Assembly: GCF_014197035.1 (NCBI RefSeq)
Contig: NZ_JACIEU010000018.1
Span: forward strand, 46,369-110,368
DNA from: Sphingobium scionense
GTDB taxonomy: Bacteria; Pseudomonadota; Alphaproteobacteria; Sphingomonadales; Sphingomonadaceae
Length of the DNA stretch: 64,000 nucleotides
Direction of reading: 5' to 3'
Under the pieces are notes generated by a model that worked only from the letters and a program-made list of their open reading frames with translations, was not told the origin of the DNA and searched no databases. Below, piece by piece: positions 31,462-41,008 of this stretch (positions are counted from its first letter, which is position 1; each line of letters begins with the position of its first letter). The position numbers were made by a program, and so were the translations under genes.

Positions 31462-33224
31462 CGAACCAGCGGCGCCAGTCCTCCCCTGTCGCCGTCGAGG
31501 CCGGGCATGAACCGGCCGACGACGGCATCGAACAGGGTAAGCGGCTCATCCGCGTCGCGGATGACAAGGGCCTGTCGCTGGCCGAGCGGATCGCCAATCA
31601 TTTCTATCGGCTGAGCTGGAAGACGCCGCTGCACAGCCGGCGGCTGAAGGGCAAATATCCGCTCAAGCTGCTGGCAGTGCCCGATGATGTCATGCCCGGC
31701 GACCCGCGCGCCGGCCAGGCGATCCGTGCCGGCTATTTCCTGTTCCGGGGCCAGAAGCTGGCGATCGACACGGTCGATTTCGGCAAGTTGGCGGTCGGCC
31801 CGGCTTTCACCGACTATCTGCACAGTTTCCGCTGGCTGCGCGACCTGTCGACCGCGGCGACGCGTGAACAGGGCGCGCCGGTAGCCGAGGCGCTGATGCG
31901 CAAATGGCTCGCCGCCCATGCCGAAACGCCGAGCGACCCGGCCTGGCGCGCCGACAATGCGGCCTGGCGGTTGTTGTTCTGGACCGCCCATGCGCCGCTG
32001 ATCCTGTCGTCGAGCGACCTGGTCTATCGGTCGCTGGTGCTCAACTGCATCGCCCGCACCGCGCGCCATCTGGACCAGAGCGCGGACAAGGCCGCACCGG
32101 GCCTGCCGCGCCTGGTCGCCTGGGGCGGGATCGTCGCGGCGTCGATGCTGATGCCCGGCGGCAATCCGCGCAAGCTGTTCGGCGAAGCGGGGCTCAAGCG
32201 CGCGATCGATAGCGCCTTCCACGGCGATGGCGGCATCATTTCCCGATCGCCGCTGGCGCAGCTGGAAGGCGTGATGCTGCTGGCGATGGTGGTCGCGGTC
32301 TATGAAGTACGGCGCGAACAGGTGCCCGGCTTCCTGGTCGACGGGCTGACCCGCGCGGTGCCGGCGCTGCTGGGCCTGACCCATGGCGATGGCGGCCTGG
32401 GCAACTGGCAGGGTGCGGGCGCGGTCGATGCCGACATGGTCGAGGCGCTGGTGCAGGCCAGCCGGGTGCGGACCCGGCCGCTGCGCCAGGCGCGCGACTG
32501 GGGCTATCAGCGGATCAGCGCCGGCAATACGGTGGTGCAGATCGATGCGGCACCGCCGCCGGTCGCGCGCCTGGCCGAGTCCGGCTGCGCCTCCACCGGT
32601 GCGATCGAGATCAGTGACGGGCGGCTGCGGCTGGTCATCAACTGCGGCGGCGCGGCGCTGGAAGGCGCCTATATCCCCCGCGACCTGGCCCAGGCACTGC
32701 GCTCCACCGCGGCGCACAGCACGCTAGTGCTGGACGACAGCAATTCGACCGCGCTGATGCCCGACGGCACGCTGGGCAAGGGCGTGACCGAGGTCGAGCT
32801 GAACCGGCAGGAACTGGACAATGGCAGCCGGGTGGAGCTGAGCCATGACGGCTATGTCCGCCGCATGGGCTATGTCCACCGCCGCCTGCTGATGATGAGC
32901 GGCGACGGCAAGGAAATCCGGGGCGAGGACATGCTGACCCCGGCGACGCGCGGCAAGAAGCCGGTCAAGCGGCCGGTGCAGCTGCGCTTCCATCTGGCGC
33001 CCGGCGTGGAACCGACGCTGACCGCCGACAGCCAGGGCGCGCTGCTGCGGATCGAGCTGGGCGCGCTGTGGCAGTTCCGGACCGGTGCCGGCGTGCTGAG
33101 CGTCGAGGATAGTCTGTGGGTCGATGGCGACGGCCGCCCCCACCCCACGAGGCAGTTGGTGGTGACGAGCGAGGCATTGCCGGGCGGCTCCAGCATCGGC
33201 TGGCTGTTCAAACGGGTCGGCTGA
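31458..33224 (+). CDS. Heparinase II/III family protein
   Basis: The 588-aa protein has an alpha-helical N-terminal half (about 1-330) and a beta-rich C-terminal half (about 345-588), the layout of heparinase II/III-like polysaccharide lyases. Motifs include NHFYRLSWKTPLHSRRL, FHGDGGIISRSPLAQLEG and LTHGDGGLGNWQGAG, while the C-terminal domain has VELSHDGYVRRMGYVHRRLLMM. No signal peptide is visible at the chosen GTG start (31458, overlapping the rpe stop). The substrate is unknown. Its link to rpe is a recurrent sphingomonad arrangement as far as I recall. Confidence 0.82.
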   Translation: MTNQRRQSSPVAVEAGHEPADDGIEQGKRLIRVADDKGLSLAERIANHFYRLSWKTPLHSRRLKGKYPLKLLAVPDDVMPGDPRAGQAIRAGYFLFRGQKLAIDTVDFGKLAVGPAFTDYLHSFRWLRDLSTAATREQGAPVAEALMRKWLAAHAETPSDPAWRADNAAWRLLFWTAHAPLILSSSDLVYRSLVLNCIARTARHLDQSADKAAPGLPRLVAWGGIVAASMLMPGGNPRKLFGEAGLKRAIDSAFHGDGGIISRSPLAQLEGVMLLAMVVAVYEVRREQVPGFLVDGLTRAVPALLGLTHGDGGLGNWQGAGAVDADMVEALVQASRVRTRPLRQARDWGYQRISAGNTVVQIDAAPPPVARLAESGCASTGAIEISDGRLRLVINCGGAALEGAYIPRDLAQALRSTAAHSTLVLDDSNSTALMPDGTLGKGVTEVELNRQELDNGSRVELSHDGYVRRMGYVHRRLLMMSGDGKEIRGEDMLTPATRGKKPVKRPVQLRFHLAPGVEPTLTADSQGALLRIELGALWQFRTGAGVLSVEDSLWVDGDGRPHPTRQLVVTSEALPGGSSIGWLFKRVG

Positions 33225-33368
33225 CCCGCATCGCATTGACCATCACGCGGGCACTATTGTGCAGCCGGCCATCGATGTCCGTTTTATCCTATGAACGACG
33301 CAGACATCGGCGCATGCAAGATGAGCGACCCGAGGCCCGTTTGCTACCAATCAACGACCTCGCTCTCA

Positions 33369-33395
33369 GGCCCGGCCACTTTCAGCGGCCGGGCC
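33369..33395. terminator. Hairpin after the heparinase-like gene
   Basis: GGCCCGGCC (33369-33377) and GGCCGGGCC (33387-33395) form a perfect 9-bp stem with a 9-base loop, about 145 bp after the stop codon. It is followed by GCTAG and a run of C, not T, so terminator function is uncertain. Confidence 0.45.
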
Positions 33396-33456
33396 GCTAG
33401 CCCCCCCCTCAGTCGAACCTAATCCGATCTTCATTCTTTCATTCTAGGCACCCGGC

Positions 33457-34644
33457 ATGATGGCGGGCTTTTATGACCGGATGGGATTGATCCCGACGGC
33501 GCGGTTGCGACGGATTGCGCGCATCTGGTGTCTGGTCGCGGGCATTTTGTTCCTCGCCTATCTGGTGCGACAGCTGCGCCAGGGCATGACCGATGGCGCC
33601 GGCCATCCCTTTGGCGAGGATTTCCTGAACTTCTGGTCGGGTGCGCATCTGGCGGTGACGGGGCACGCCGGTATCATCTATGATCTGGCCCGTTTCCATG
33701 CGTTCGAGACCGGGATCGCCGGCGCGCCGATCGACCTCTATCATTACAGCTACCCGCCGGTGATGTGGCTAATCTCCGCCCCCTTCGGCCTGCTGCCCTA
33801 TCCGCTGGCCTGGGCGGCCTGGCAGTTGCTGGGCTGGGGTGCGTTCGCGCTGGCGGTGCGGCGATTGGCACCGGGGCATTGGGTGCTGGTCGCGCTGGCG
33901 CCGCCGGCGGTGTTCATCAATGCGATGGGAGGCCAGAATGGCTGCTGGACAGCAGCGATGATCGGCTGGGGCCTCATCCTGCTGCGCGACCGGCCGGTGG
34001 CGGCGGGCATGATCCTGGCGCTGTTCGTGGCGAAGCCGCAACTGGGCTGGCTGATCCCGCTAGCCCTGCTGGCCGGCCGGCAATATCGGGCGCTGGGCGC
34101 GTTCATAGGGTCGGCTCTGGCGCTGATCCTGGCGACCCTGCCGCTGTTCGGCCTTGATGCCTGGATCGCCTATGCGCAGCAGGGCAGCCTGCTCAAGAGC
34201 GTCATCCTGGAACATGGCGACGGCACCTGGCACCGGATGCTGTCCATCTTCGTGCTGGTCCGGCATGGCGGCGCACCAACCCCGTTGGCCTATGCGGCGC
34301 AGGCAATCGCCAGCCTGACGGTCGCCCTGCTGGTGCTGCGGGTCTGGTATCGCGAGGGGCCGACGACGCGGGCCAAGGCGCTGCTGGTGCTGGGCGTGCT
34401 GGCCGGGTCGCTCTATGTCAGCGACTATGATTGCGTCATGGCGCTGCTCGCCGCGCTATGGCTGTGGCCACGGGCGACGGCGGAGGTGCGCGCGCGAATG
34501 GCGCTGTTGCTGGCGATGCCCCTGTTCGCCGCGCCGCTGGCGCTGATGAGCGGCGTCGCGCTAGGCGCTTTGGCCTTGTGGCCGGCGCTGCTGGGCGCCG
34601 GCCTGCAGCGCGCACCCTATCTGGCGGACGACGGCTTGAGATAA
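33457..34644 (+). CDS. GT87 family (DUF2029) membrane glycosyltransferase
   Basis: The 395-aa polytopic protein has about ten hydrophobic segments and the conserved N-terminal motif FGEDFLNFWSGAHLA (about residues 48-62), which holds the acidic residues typical of GT-C mannosyltransferase-like (GT87) proteins. YHYSYPPVMWLISAPFGLLPY is the other family hallmark, given in pieces. Such enzymes transfer sugars from polyprenyl-phosphate donors on the outer face of the inner membrane. Its last 28 bp overlap the 3' end of the convergent S9 peptidase gene. Confidence 0.8.
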   Translation: MMAGFYDRMGLIPTARLRRIARIWCLVAGILFLAYLVRQLRQGMTDGAGHPFGEDFLNFWSGAHLAVTGHAGIIYDLARFHAFETGIAGAPIDLYHYSYPPVMWLISAPFGLLPYPLAWAAWQLLGWGAFALAVRRLAPGHWVLVALAPPAVFINAMGGQNGCWTAAMIGWGLILLRDRPVAAGMILALFVAKPQLGWLIPLALLAGRQYRALGAFIGSALALILATLPLFGLDAWIAYAQQGSLLKSVILEHGDGTWHRMLSIFVLVRHGGAPTPLAYAAQAIASLTVALLVLRVWYREGPTTRAKALLVLGVLAGSLYVSDYDCVMALLAALWLWPRATAEVRARMALLLAMPLFAAPLALMSGVALGALALWPALLGAGLQRAPYLADDGLR

Positions 34645-36563
34645 GTATCGAACCAGGCAACGGTGCGGGTCAGCGAATCGAGCTGATTCTCCTTCTTCTG
34701 GAAGCCATGCCCCTCGGCCGGGTAGAAGATCGTCTCCACCACATTGCCCTTGGCCTTGAGGATGTCGTGCACTTCCTGCGCCTGGCCGCGCGGCACGCGA
34801 ATGTCGTTCTCGCCCTGGATGGTGAGCAGGGGCGCCTTCGCCGCACGGATATAGGTGAGCGGCGAGGCTGCGTCATAGACCCGGGGATCGCTGTCCGGCG
34901 TACCGAGCAGGCTGCGCTGATAGGCCTTTAGCTGTTCGTCCTGATCGCGATACATGGTGCGCCAGTTGATGATGCCGAACCATTGGACGGCCGCGGCGAA
35001 CTCATCGGGCGCCCGGCCGATCGCCATCAGGGTCATGAAACCGCCATAGCTGCCGCCGAAAATGCCGACCCGCTTGGCGTCGACATAGCCACTGTCGACC
35101 AGGAAATGCTTGGCCGCGACCGTGTCCTTGAGATCGGCGCCGCCCAGATCCTTGACATTGCCGTCCTGGAACGCCTTGCCATAGCCGGTCGAGCCGCGGA
35201 AATTCGGCTGGATCACGACATAGCCGCGGCTGGCGAAGGCGGTGGCGTAGCGGCTGTAACCATCCTGCGCCTGACCGGTGGGGCCGCCATGGGGCAGGAC
35301 GATGGCGGGGTTGCTGCCGTCGCGCTTCAGATTGGCGGGCATGGTCACGATCGCGCTGATCAGCGTGCCGTCGAAACTCTTGTAGGTGACGACATCGGAC
35401 TTGGGCAGCGCGGCGGGCTGGAGGCTGGCGATGGCGAGTTGGGTCGCGGGACGCGCAGTGCCAGCCGTCAGATCATAGAGATAGAGATTGGCCGGCGAAT
35501 CCGCCCCCGAATGATTGACCATCAGGGTCCGGCCATCAGGCGAGCGGGGCTCGCTGCCGACGGGATAGTTCACGCCAGGCGGGATCGCCAATGGGGTTTC
35601 GGTCCCGGTCGCCAGATCATAGCGATAGAGCGTGCTGCGCGTGTCCGCATTGGTGCCGAAAATCAGCGTCCTGCCATCCCGCGTGAAGATGCTGGCGGTC
35701 TGTTCCCAAGGCGTGGGCTTCAGCCATTTCCACTGCCTGGAGACGCTATCGTACAGGCCAGCATGAATCTGGCCGGTATCGACGTCGGTGTTGACCGCAA
35801 TCCACCGGCCGTCGGCGGTGGCGTCCGCGGCGGTATAGACTGTATCGGCCTTGGCGATCAGCTTGGTTGCGGCACCGGTCGCGATATCGATCCGCCAGAC
35901 CTCCCCTACCTTGGAATCGACGCGGTCACGATTGGCGATCAGCGCCTTGCCGCCATCGATCCAAGCGATCGGCGACCAGCCATATTGCGGATCGGCTTCC
36001 TTGGTCAGCACCCTGACCACACCATTCGCATCCATCACCGCGACGTTCGACTGGCCTTCGGACCGGAGCTTGGTCGACAACGCCACGAGCCCGCCGCTGG
36101 GACCAGGTAACATACCGCTTTCACGTCGGTCGGGGGTATTGGTGAGATTTTCGACCGCGCCGCCATTCACCGGCACGCGGTAGATATCGCTATATTCGTT
36201 GCCGCCGACATCCTGCTGGAAATAGAGATATTGGCCATCGGCCGATGCGGTAAGACCGGTCTGCGCATCATCGGACTGGGTAAGCTGGACAGGCCAGCTG
36301 CCGGCTGCGTCGGTCCGCCAGATGTTGGTCCGCCCGGTCAGGTTGGTCGCAACGAATATCCGCTTGCCATCGATACTCCATGCAACGCTACCCAGGCTGC
36401 GCGAGGCGCCGATATCGGCCAGCGGCACAGCGCGGGCATCGGAATTGACTGGCGAGGTCAGGCTTTTGGGATCGGTAACTGCCCGTTCCGGCGTAGGAAT
36501 TTGCGCCAGCGCCGGGAAGGCGGCGAGCAAGGGCAAGGCGGTGGCGGCGAGCAGATAGCGCAT
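34617..36563 (-). CDS. S9 family serine peptidase (prolyl-oligopeptidase type), exported
   Basis: The 648-aa protein has a signal peptide (MRYLLAATALPLLAAFPALA) and a beta-propeller of WD-like repeats (about 50-380: SVAWSIDGKRIFVATN, LTASADGQYLYF, SPIAWIDGGKALIANRD). The C-terminal alpha/beta hydrolase domain carries the nucleophile in GIFGGSYGGFMTL, Asp in GENDIRVP and His in PAEGHGFQ. It resembles dipeptidyl peptidase IV and acylaminoacyl peptidases and is probably periplasmic. The ATG at 36563 is chosen because the signal peptide begins there. It is divergent from purH. Confidence 0.93.
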   Translation of the reverse strand: MRYLLAATALPLLAAFPALAQIPTPERAVTDPKSLTSPVNSDARAVPLADIGASRSLGSVAWSIDGKRIFVATNLTGRTNIWRTDAAGSWPVQLTQSDDAQTGLTASADGQYLYFQQDVGGNEYSDIYRVPVNGGAVENLTNTPDRRESGMLPGPSGGLVALSTKLRSEGQSNVAVMDANGVVRVLTKEADPQYGWSPIAWIDGGKALIANRDRVDSKVGEVWRIDIATGAATKLIAKADTVYTAADATADGRWIAVNTDVDTGQIHAGLYDSVSRQWKWLKPTPWEQTASIFTRDGRTLIFGTNADTRSTLYRYDLATGTETPLAIPPGVNYPVGSEPRSPDGRTLMVNHSGADSPANLYLYDLTAGTARPATQLAIASLQPAALPKSDVVTYKSFDGTLISAIVTMPANLKRDGSNPAIVLPHGGPTGQAQDGYSRYATAFASRGYVVIQPNFRGSTGYGKAFQDGNVKDLGGADLKDTVAAKHFLVDSGYVDAKRVGIFGGSYGGFMTLMAIGRAPDEFAAAVQWFGIINWRTMYRDQDEQLKAYQRSLLGTPDSDPRVYDAASPLTYIRAAKAPLLTIQGENDIRVPRGQAQEVHDILKAKGNVVETIFYPAEGHGFQKKENQLDSLTRTVAWFDTYLKPSSAR

Positions 36564-36722
36564 GTCAGATCCCCCAACTGTTATGCGATCACAATACAGT
36601 AGCGGCAAAAGCCCGCAAGATCGGGAAATTCCCTGCGCTTGAGGACTGTATTTTTGCGCCGCGCGCGACTAGAGGGCTGCGGCAAGCCTGAAGCGGCATC
36701 CCGAACAGCAGGAAGCATCCCC

Positions 36723-38315
36723 ATGACCACCGACGTCACCATCAAGCGCGCCCTCCTTTCCGTATCGGACAAGACCGGCCTCATCGAACTGGGCCAGGCA
36801 CTGGGCCAGCATGGCGTCGAACTGGTGTCGACCGGCGGCACCGCCAAGGCGCTGCGCGAGGCGGGTCTGGCCGTGAAGGATATTTCCGAGCTGACCGGCT
36901 TCCCCGAAATGATGGACGGCCGCGTCAAGACGCTGCACCCCAAGGTCCATGGCGGCCTGCTGGCGGTGCGCAACAACCCCGAGCATGTCGCGTCGATGGA
37001 CGAACATGAAATCGGCGCCATCGATCTGGTGATCGTCAATCTCTATCCCTTTGCCGCGACCGTGGCCAAGGGCGCCGACCGCGACGAGATCATCGAGAAT
37101 ATCGACATTGGCGGCCCGTCGATGGTCCGTTCCGCCGCGAAGAATCATGAGAGCGTCGCGATCGTCACCGATCCGGCCGACTATGCCCGCCTGATCGCCG
37201 AAATGGCCGAAAAGGCTGGTGCCACCAGCTATGATTTCCGCCGGATGCTGGCGGCCAAGGCCTATGCCGCCACCGCCGCCTATGATTCGATGATCGCCAG
37301 CTGGTTCGCCTTTGCCGACCAGGGCGTCGCCTTCCCCGAGAGCCTGTCGCTGTCGAGCAAGCTCAGCACCACGCTGCGCTATGGCGAGAACCCGCACCAG
37401 TCGGCCGCGCTCTACCTGCCCAACGGCCCGACCGCGAACGGCATCGCCCAGGCCAAGCAAATCCAGGGCAAGGAACTGAGCTACAATAATTACAACGACG
37501 CCGATGCGGCACTGGAGCTGGTCAGCGAATTCCGCGACGGCCCGCCGACCGTGGTGATCGTGAAGCACGCCAATCCGTGCGGCGTCGCCACCGGCGAGAC
37601 GCTGATCGAAGCCTATGAAGCCGCGCTCGCCTGTGACAGCGTGTCGGCCTTTGGCGGCATCATCGCCGTCAACCGCCCGCTCGATGGCCCGACCGCCGAG
37701 GCGATCAGCGGCATCTTCACCGAAGTCGTGGCCGCGCCCGACGCCGATGACGAAGCCAAGGCGATCTTTGCCAAGAAGAAGAATCTGCGCCTGCTGCTGA
37801 CCGGCGAACTGCCCGATCCGGCCCGCCCCGGCCTGATGGTCAAGAGCATCGCCGGCGGCCTGCTGGTCCAGAGCCGCGACAATGGCAAGGTCGACCGCGA
37901 TGCCCTCAAGGTCGTGACCAAGCGCGCGCCGACCGAGCAGGAGTTGAAGGACTGCCTGTTCGCCTGGACCGTGGCCAAGCATGTGAAGTCGAACGCGATC
38001 GTCTATGCCAAGGGCGGCAGCACCGCCGGCGTCGGCGCTGGCCAGATGAACCGTCTGGAATCGGCGCGCATCGCCGCCTGGAAAGCGAAGGATGCGGCTG
38101 AGAAGGCGGGCTGGAGCGAACCCCGCACGATCGGCTCGGCCGTCGCTTCCGACGCCTTCTTCCCCTTCGCCGACGGCCTGCTGGCGGCGGTGGAAGCCGG
38201 CGCGAGCGCGGTGATTCAGCCGGGCGGCTCGATCCGTGACGAGGAAGTCATTGCCGCAGCAGACGAAGCGGGCCTGGCGATGGTCTTCACCGGCATGCGT
38301 CACTTCCGCCATTAA
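36723..38315 (+). CDS. purH: Bifunctional AICAR formyltransferase/IMP cyclohydrolase PurH
   Basis: PurH carries out the last two steps of purine synthesis to IMP. The 530-aa protein has the cyclohydrolase N-domain (about 1-200: ALLSVSDKTGLIELGQAL, MMDGRVKTLHPKVHGGLLA, IENIDIGGPSMVRSAAKNH). The formyltransferase C-domain has GENPHQSAALY, VKHANPCGVA, AFGGIIAVNRPLDG, and VGAGQMNRLESARIA. The ATG at 36723 gives standard length. It is monocistronic, with an inverted repeat 57 bp after the stop codon. Confidence 0.97.
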   Translation: MTTDVTIKRALLSVSDKTGLIELGQALGQHGVELVSTGGTAKALREAGLAVKDISELTGFPEMMDGRVKTLHPKVHGGLLAVRNNPEHVASMDEHEIGAIDLVIVNLYPFAATVAKGADRDEIIENIDIGGPSMVRSAAKNHESVAIVTDPADYARLIAEMAEKAGATSYDFRRMLAAKAYAATAAYDSMIASWFAFADQGVAFPESLSLSSKLSTTLRYGENPHQSAALYLPNGPTANGIAQAKQIQGKELSYNNYNDADAALELVSEFRDGPPTVVIVKHANPCGVATGETLIEAYEAALACDSVSAFGGIIAVNRPLDGPTAEAISGIFTEVVAAPDADDEAKAIFAKKKNLRLLLTGELPDPARPGLMVKSIAGGLLVQSRDNGKVDRDALKVVTKRAPTEQELKDCLFAWTVAKHVKSNAIVYAKGGSTAGVGAGQMNRLESARIAAWKAKDAAEKAGWSEPRTIGSAVASDAFFPFADGLLAAVEAGASAVIQPGGSIRDEEVIAAADEAGLAMVFTGMRHFRH

Positions 38316-38371
38316 GGCTTGTTTCCCAACGCGCTAGACGGCGCGTCGGGACAGCCACGCGGCAAAGTTTA

Positions 38372-38403
38372 TGCGGGTGCGAAACGATCCTGTTCGCACC
38401 CGC
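38372..38403. terminator. Perfect 12-bp inverted repeat after purH
   Basis: TGCGGGTGCGAA (38372-38383) and TTCGCACCCGCA (38392-38403) are perfect complements with an 8-base loop. They are followed by AAAATCG rather than T, so this is either a weak terminator or an operator for urcA. Confidence 0.5.
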
Positions 38404-38543
38404 AAAATCGCAGAAAACTGCCATTTTTTGGCAATTGGCCTCTTTTCAACATCACCGGCGAGGCCTATTTATAACGATGACCCCGCACCCACGTCAGGCG
38501 TTGGGCACGACATAAGAAAAAGCATGTTCGACAGGAGAATAGG

Positions 38544-38876
38544 ATGACCAAGAAGACGCTGGTGGCGATGGCCGCCACCATGGCCCTTGCGCTGCCTGGC
38601 ATGGCTGTCGCCGGCAACAGCAGCAGCGAAGTCGTCGTTGACGGCACCACCGGCCTCACCACCCGCACCATCGCCGTATCGGTGGCGGACCTGAACCTGG
38701 CCAGCACCAATGGCCTGCGCCGCGCCGATTATCGCATCAGCCGCGCCGCCAAGCAGGTGTGCGGCTGGGTCAATGGATCGATCCTGCCGGCGACGCCCGA
38801 CTATCGCGACTGTGTCGGCGATGCGCTGGACGGCGCGCGCAGCGACCTCAACACGCTGGCCCAGCGCCAGGGCTGA
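38544..38876 (+). CDS. UrcA family secreted protein
   Basis: The 110-aa protein has a signal peptide (TLVAMAATMALALPGMAVA) and the UrcA pattern. This is a hydrophobic-alternating VVVDGTTGLTTRTIAVSVADLNLAS segment followed by RRADYRISRAAKQVCGWV...DYRDCVGDALDGA, with two cysteines that could form a disulfide. The family takes its name from a uranium-responsive gene of Caulobacter; the function is unknown. It is periplasmic by prediction. It stands alone between an upstream hairpin and a strong downstream terminator. Confidence 0.85.
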   Translation: MTKKTLVAMAATMALALPGMAVAGNSSSEVVVDGTTGLTTRTIAVSVADLNLASTNGLRRADYRISRAAKQVCGWVNGSILPATPDYRDCVGDALDGARSDLNTLAQRQG

Positions 38877-38925
38877 TCTTCACCCATCCCGCAAGGGCAG
38901 CCTTCCCCGTCACGGGGACTGCAGG

Positions 38926-38958
38926 GGGCCGTTCCACATCTGTGGAGCGGCCCTTTGT
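38926..38958 (+). terminator. Rho-independent terminator after urcA
   Basis: GGGCCGTTCCACA and TGTGGAGCGGCCC pair over 13 positions with one G-T pair and a 2-base loop, followed by TTTGT. It lies 50 bp after the stop codon. Confidence 0.8.
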
Positions 38959-39057
38959 CCTGTCGGCCGCGCGCTCATGCTTACCAGCGATTAACCACTC
39001 CTTAGAGGATTTCCTGCACTCAGCGAGACACGAAGGACCATCCAGGGGATATAGAGC

Positions 39058-40584
39058 ATGTCGCGTGTCGACCAGAGTGTGGACGTCGCCATCATCGGGG
39101 CAGGCCCGGCCGGCCTGACCGCCGCCTATCTGCTGACGAAAAAGGGCTTTTCCGTCACCGTCATCGAGAAAGACCCGGTCTATGTCGGCGGCATCAGCCG
39201 CACGGTCGAACTGGATGGCTATCGATTCGATATTGGCGGCCACCGCTTCTTTTCCAAGTCGAAGGAAGTGGTCGACCTGTGGAACGAGATTCTGCCGGAC
39301 GATTTCATCCAGCGCCCGCGCATGAGCCGCATCTATTATGAGGGGAAATTCTACTCCTATCCCCTGCGCGCATTCGAGGCGCTTTGGAATCTGGGCATCT
39401 GGCGCTCGACCCTGTGCATGGCGAGCTTTGCCAAGGCGAAGATGTTCCCGAACCGCAATGTCCGCTCCTTCCAGGACTGGACCGTCAACGCGTTCGGCCA
39501 CAAGCTCTTCTCGATCTTCTTCAAGACCTACACCGAGAAGGTCTGGGGCATGCCGTGCGACGAGATGTCGGCCGACTGGGCGGCGCAGCGGATCAAGGGC
39601 CTGTCGCTATGGGGCGCGGTGGTCGATGGCCTCAAGCGCTCGCTGGGCCTCAACAAGAAGCCCAATGACGGCATGGCGACCAAGACGCTGCTCGAAACAT
39701 TCCGCTATCCGCGCCTTGGCCCCGGCATGATGTGGGAAGCCGCGCGCGATCGAGTGATCGAAGGCGGCAACCAGATCTTGATGGCGCACAGCCTGAAGCA
39801 GCTGGCACAGGACCAGGGCACCGAGCGCTGGCGCGTGGTCGCCGACGGACCGAACGGCGATGTCATCATCAACGCCGCCCATGTGATTTCGTCCGCGCCG
39901 ATGCGCGAACTGGCCGCGCGCATCCATCCGCTGCCCGAAACCCTGCCCGAGGCGATGGAACTCAAATATCGCGACTTCCTGACCGTGGCGCTGATGATCA
40001 AGTCGGAGGATCTGTTCCCCGACAACTGGATCTATATCCATGACAGCAAGGTGCAGGTCGGCCGCATCCAGAATTTCCGCAGCTGGTCGCCCGAAATGGT
40101 GCCCGATGAATCGGTCGCCTGTGTCGGTCTGGAATATTTCTGCTTCGAGGGCGATGGCCTGTGGGCGTCGGCCGACGCCGACTTGATCGACCTTGCCAAG
40201 AAGGAAATGGCGATATTGGGCCTGTGCAATCCCGACGATGTCGTCGGCGGCGCGGTGGTGCGGCAGGAAAAGGCTTATCCGGTCTATGACGACGCCTATG
40301 CCGACCATGTGCTGGCGATGCGCACCGAGCTGGAAGCCGTCGCCCCGACGCTCCACCTGGTCGGCCGCAACGGCATGCACCGCTATAACAATCAGGATCA
40401 TGCAATGATGACGGCGATGTTGACAGTGCGCAACATCGAGGCGGGCACGCGCGTCTATGACGTCTGGGGCGTCAACGAGGATGCCGAATATCATGAATCG
40501 GGCGAGGAAGGGCAGGATGTCGAAGGACAGCGCGCCGCCCTCGCCAGCGAACGGCTGGTGCCCTCTCGCCTGAAGGCCGCATGA
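39058..40584 (+). CDS. FAD-dependent oxidoreductase (UDP-galactopyranose mutase/protoporphyrinogen-oxidase-like)
   Basis: The 508-aa protein has an N-terminal FAD-binding motif IIGAGPAGLTAAYLL (about 13-27) and the second flavin segment YRFDIGGHRFFSKSKEV. The fold class covers UDP-galactopyranose mutases, amine oxidases and desaturases; the sequence FYSYPLRAFEALWNLG recalls mutases in this class. The C-terminal part has HLVGRNGMHRYNNQDHAM, the likely flavin-binding end. It is 4 bp upstream of gtrA and then a GT-C membrane protein, so it probably acts on a sugar or lipid-linked sugar for surface glycan. The reaction is not proven. Confidence 0.78.
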   Translation: MSRVDQSVDVAIIGAGPAGLTAAYLLTKKGFSVTVIEKDPVYVGGISRTVELDGYRFDIGGHRFFSKSKEVVDLWNEILPDDFIQRPRMSRIYYEGKFYSYPLRAFEALWNLGIWRSTLCMASFAKAKMFPNRNVRSFQDWTVNAFGHKLFSIFFKTYTEKVWGMPCDEMSADWAAQRIKGLSLWGAVVDGLKRSLGLNKKPNDGMATKTLLETFRYPRLGPGMMWEAARDRVIEGGNQILMAHSLKQLAQDQGTERWRVVADGPNGDVIINAAHVISSAPMRELAARIHPLPETLPEAMELKYRDFLTVALMIKSEDLFPDNWIYIHDSKVQVGRIQNFRSWSPEMVPDESVACVGLEYFCFEGDGLWASADADLIDLAKKEMAILGLCNPDDVVGGAVVRQEKAYPVYDDAYADHVLAMRTELEAVAPTLHLVGRNGMHRYNNQDHAMMTAMLTVRNIEAGTRVYDVWGVNEDAEYHESGEEGQDVEGQRAALASERLVPSRLKAA

Positions 40585-40588
40585 GCCG

Positions 40589-41008
40589 ATGGGCGAGCCG
40601 TTGCGCGCCCTGACGGCCCGGCTGGGCAGCATCGCCGCGCGCTTCATGTTCGCCCGCTATCTGCTGGCCAGCATCTGTGCGCTGTCGAGCGACATGGCGG
40701 CCTTCCTGATGCTGAGCCGGATCGGTGCCACGCCGATGTTGGCAGCATTTGGTGGCTATGCGGTTGGCCTGGTCGTGCATTGGGTGATCAGCATCCGTTT
40801 CGTGTTCGACACGGGCGCTGGCCCGAGCAACACGCAACGTGTCGCCTTCGTTGTCAGCGCGTTGATCGGCATGGGGATCACCATCGCCATGGTCGGCGGG
40901 CTGAGCGCCGTCGGCATTGCCCCGGCGACCGCCAAGCTGATATCCGTGCCCGCCAGTTTCCTGAGCGTCTATGCGATCCGCAAATATGGCATTTTCGCGC
41001 GTAGTTGA
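40589..41008 (+). CDS. GtrA family membrane protein
   Basis: The 139-aa protein has four hydrophobic segments (about residues 23-45, 50-72, 85-107 and 112-132), matching GtrA-type proteins that help flip polyprenyl-phosphate-linked sugars across the inner membrane. LLASICALSSDMAAFLML and FGGYAVGLVVHWVISIRFVF are typical stretches, and the sequence ends RKYGIFARS. It lies 4 bp after the FAD oxidoreductase gene and overlaps the GT-C gene by 38 bp, so all three are one operon. Confidence 0.85.
   Translation: MGEPLRALTARLGSIAARFMFARYLLASICALSSDMAAFLMLSRIGATPMLAAFGGYAVGLVVHWVISIRFVFDTGAGPSNTQRVAFVVSALIGMGITIAMVGGLSAVGIAPATAKLISVPASFLSVYAIRKYGIFARS

Noticed and set aside
33225..33456. 43-codon frame after the heparinase-like gene
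   Set aside because: It runs through the GGCCCGGCC hairpin and ends in a proline run from poly-C; no ribosome-binding site and no conserved look.
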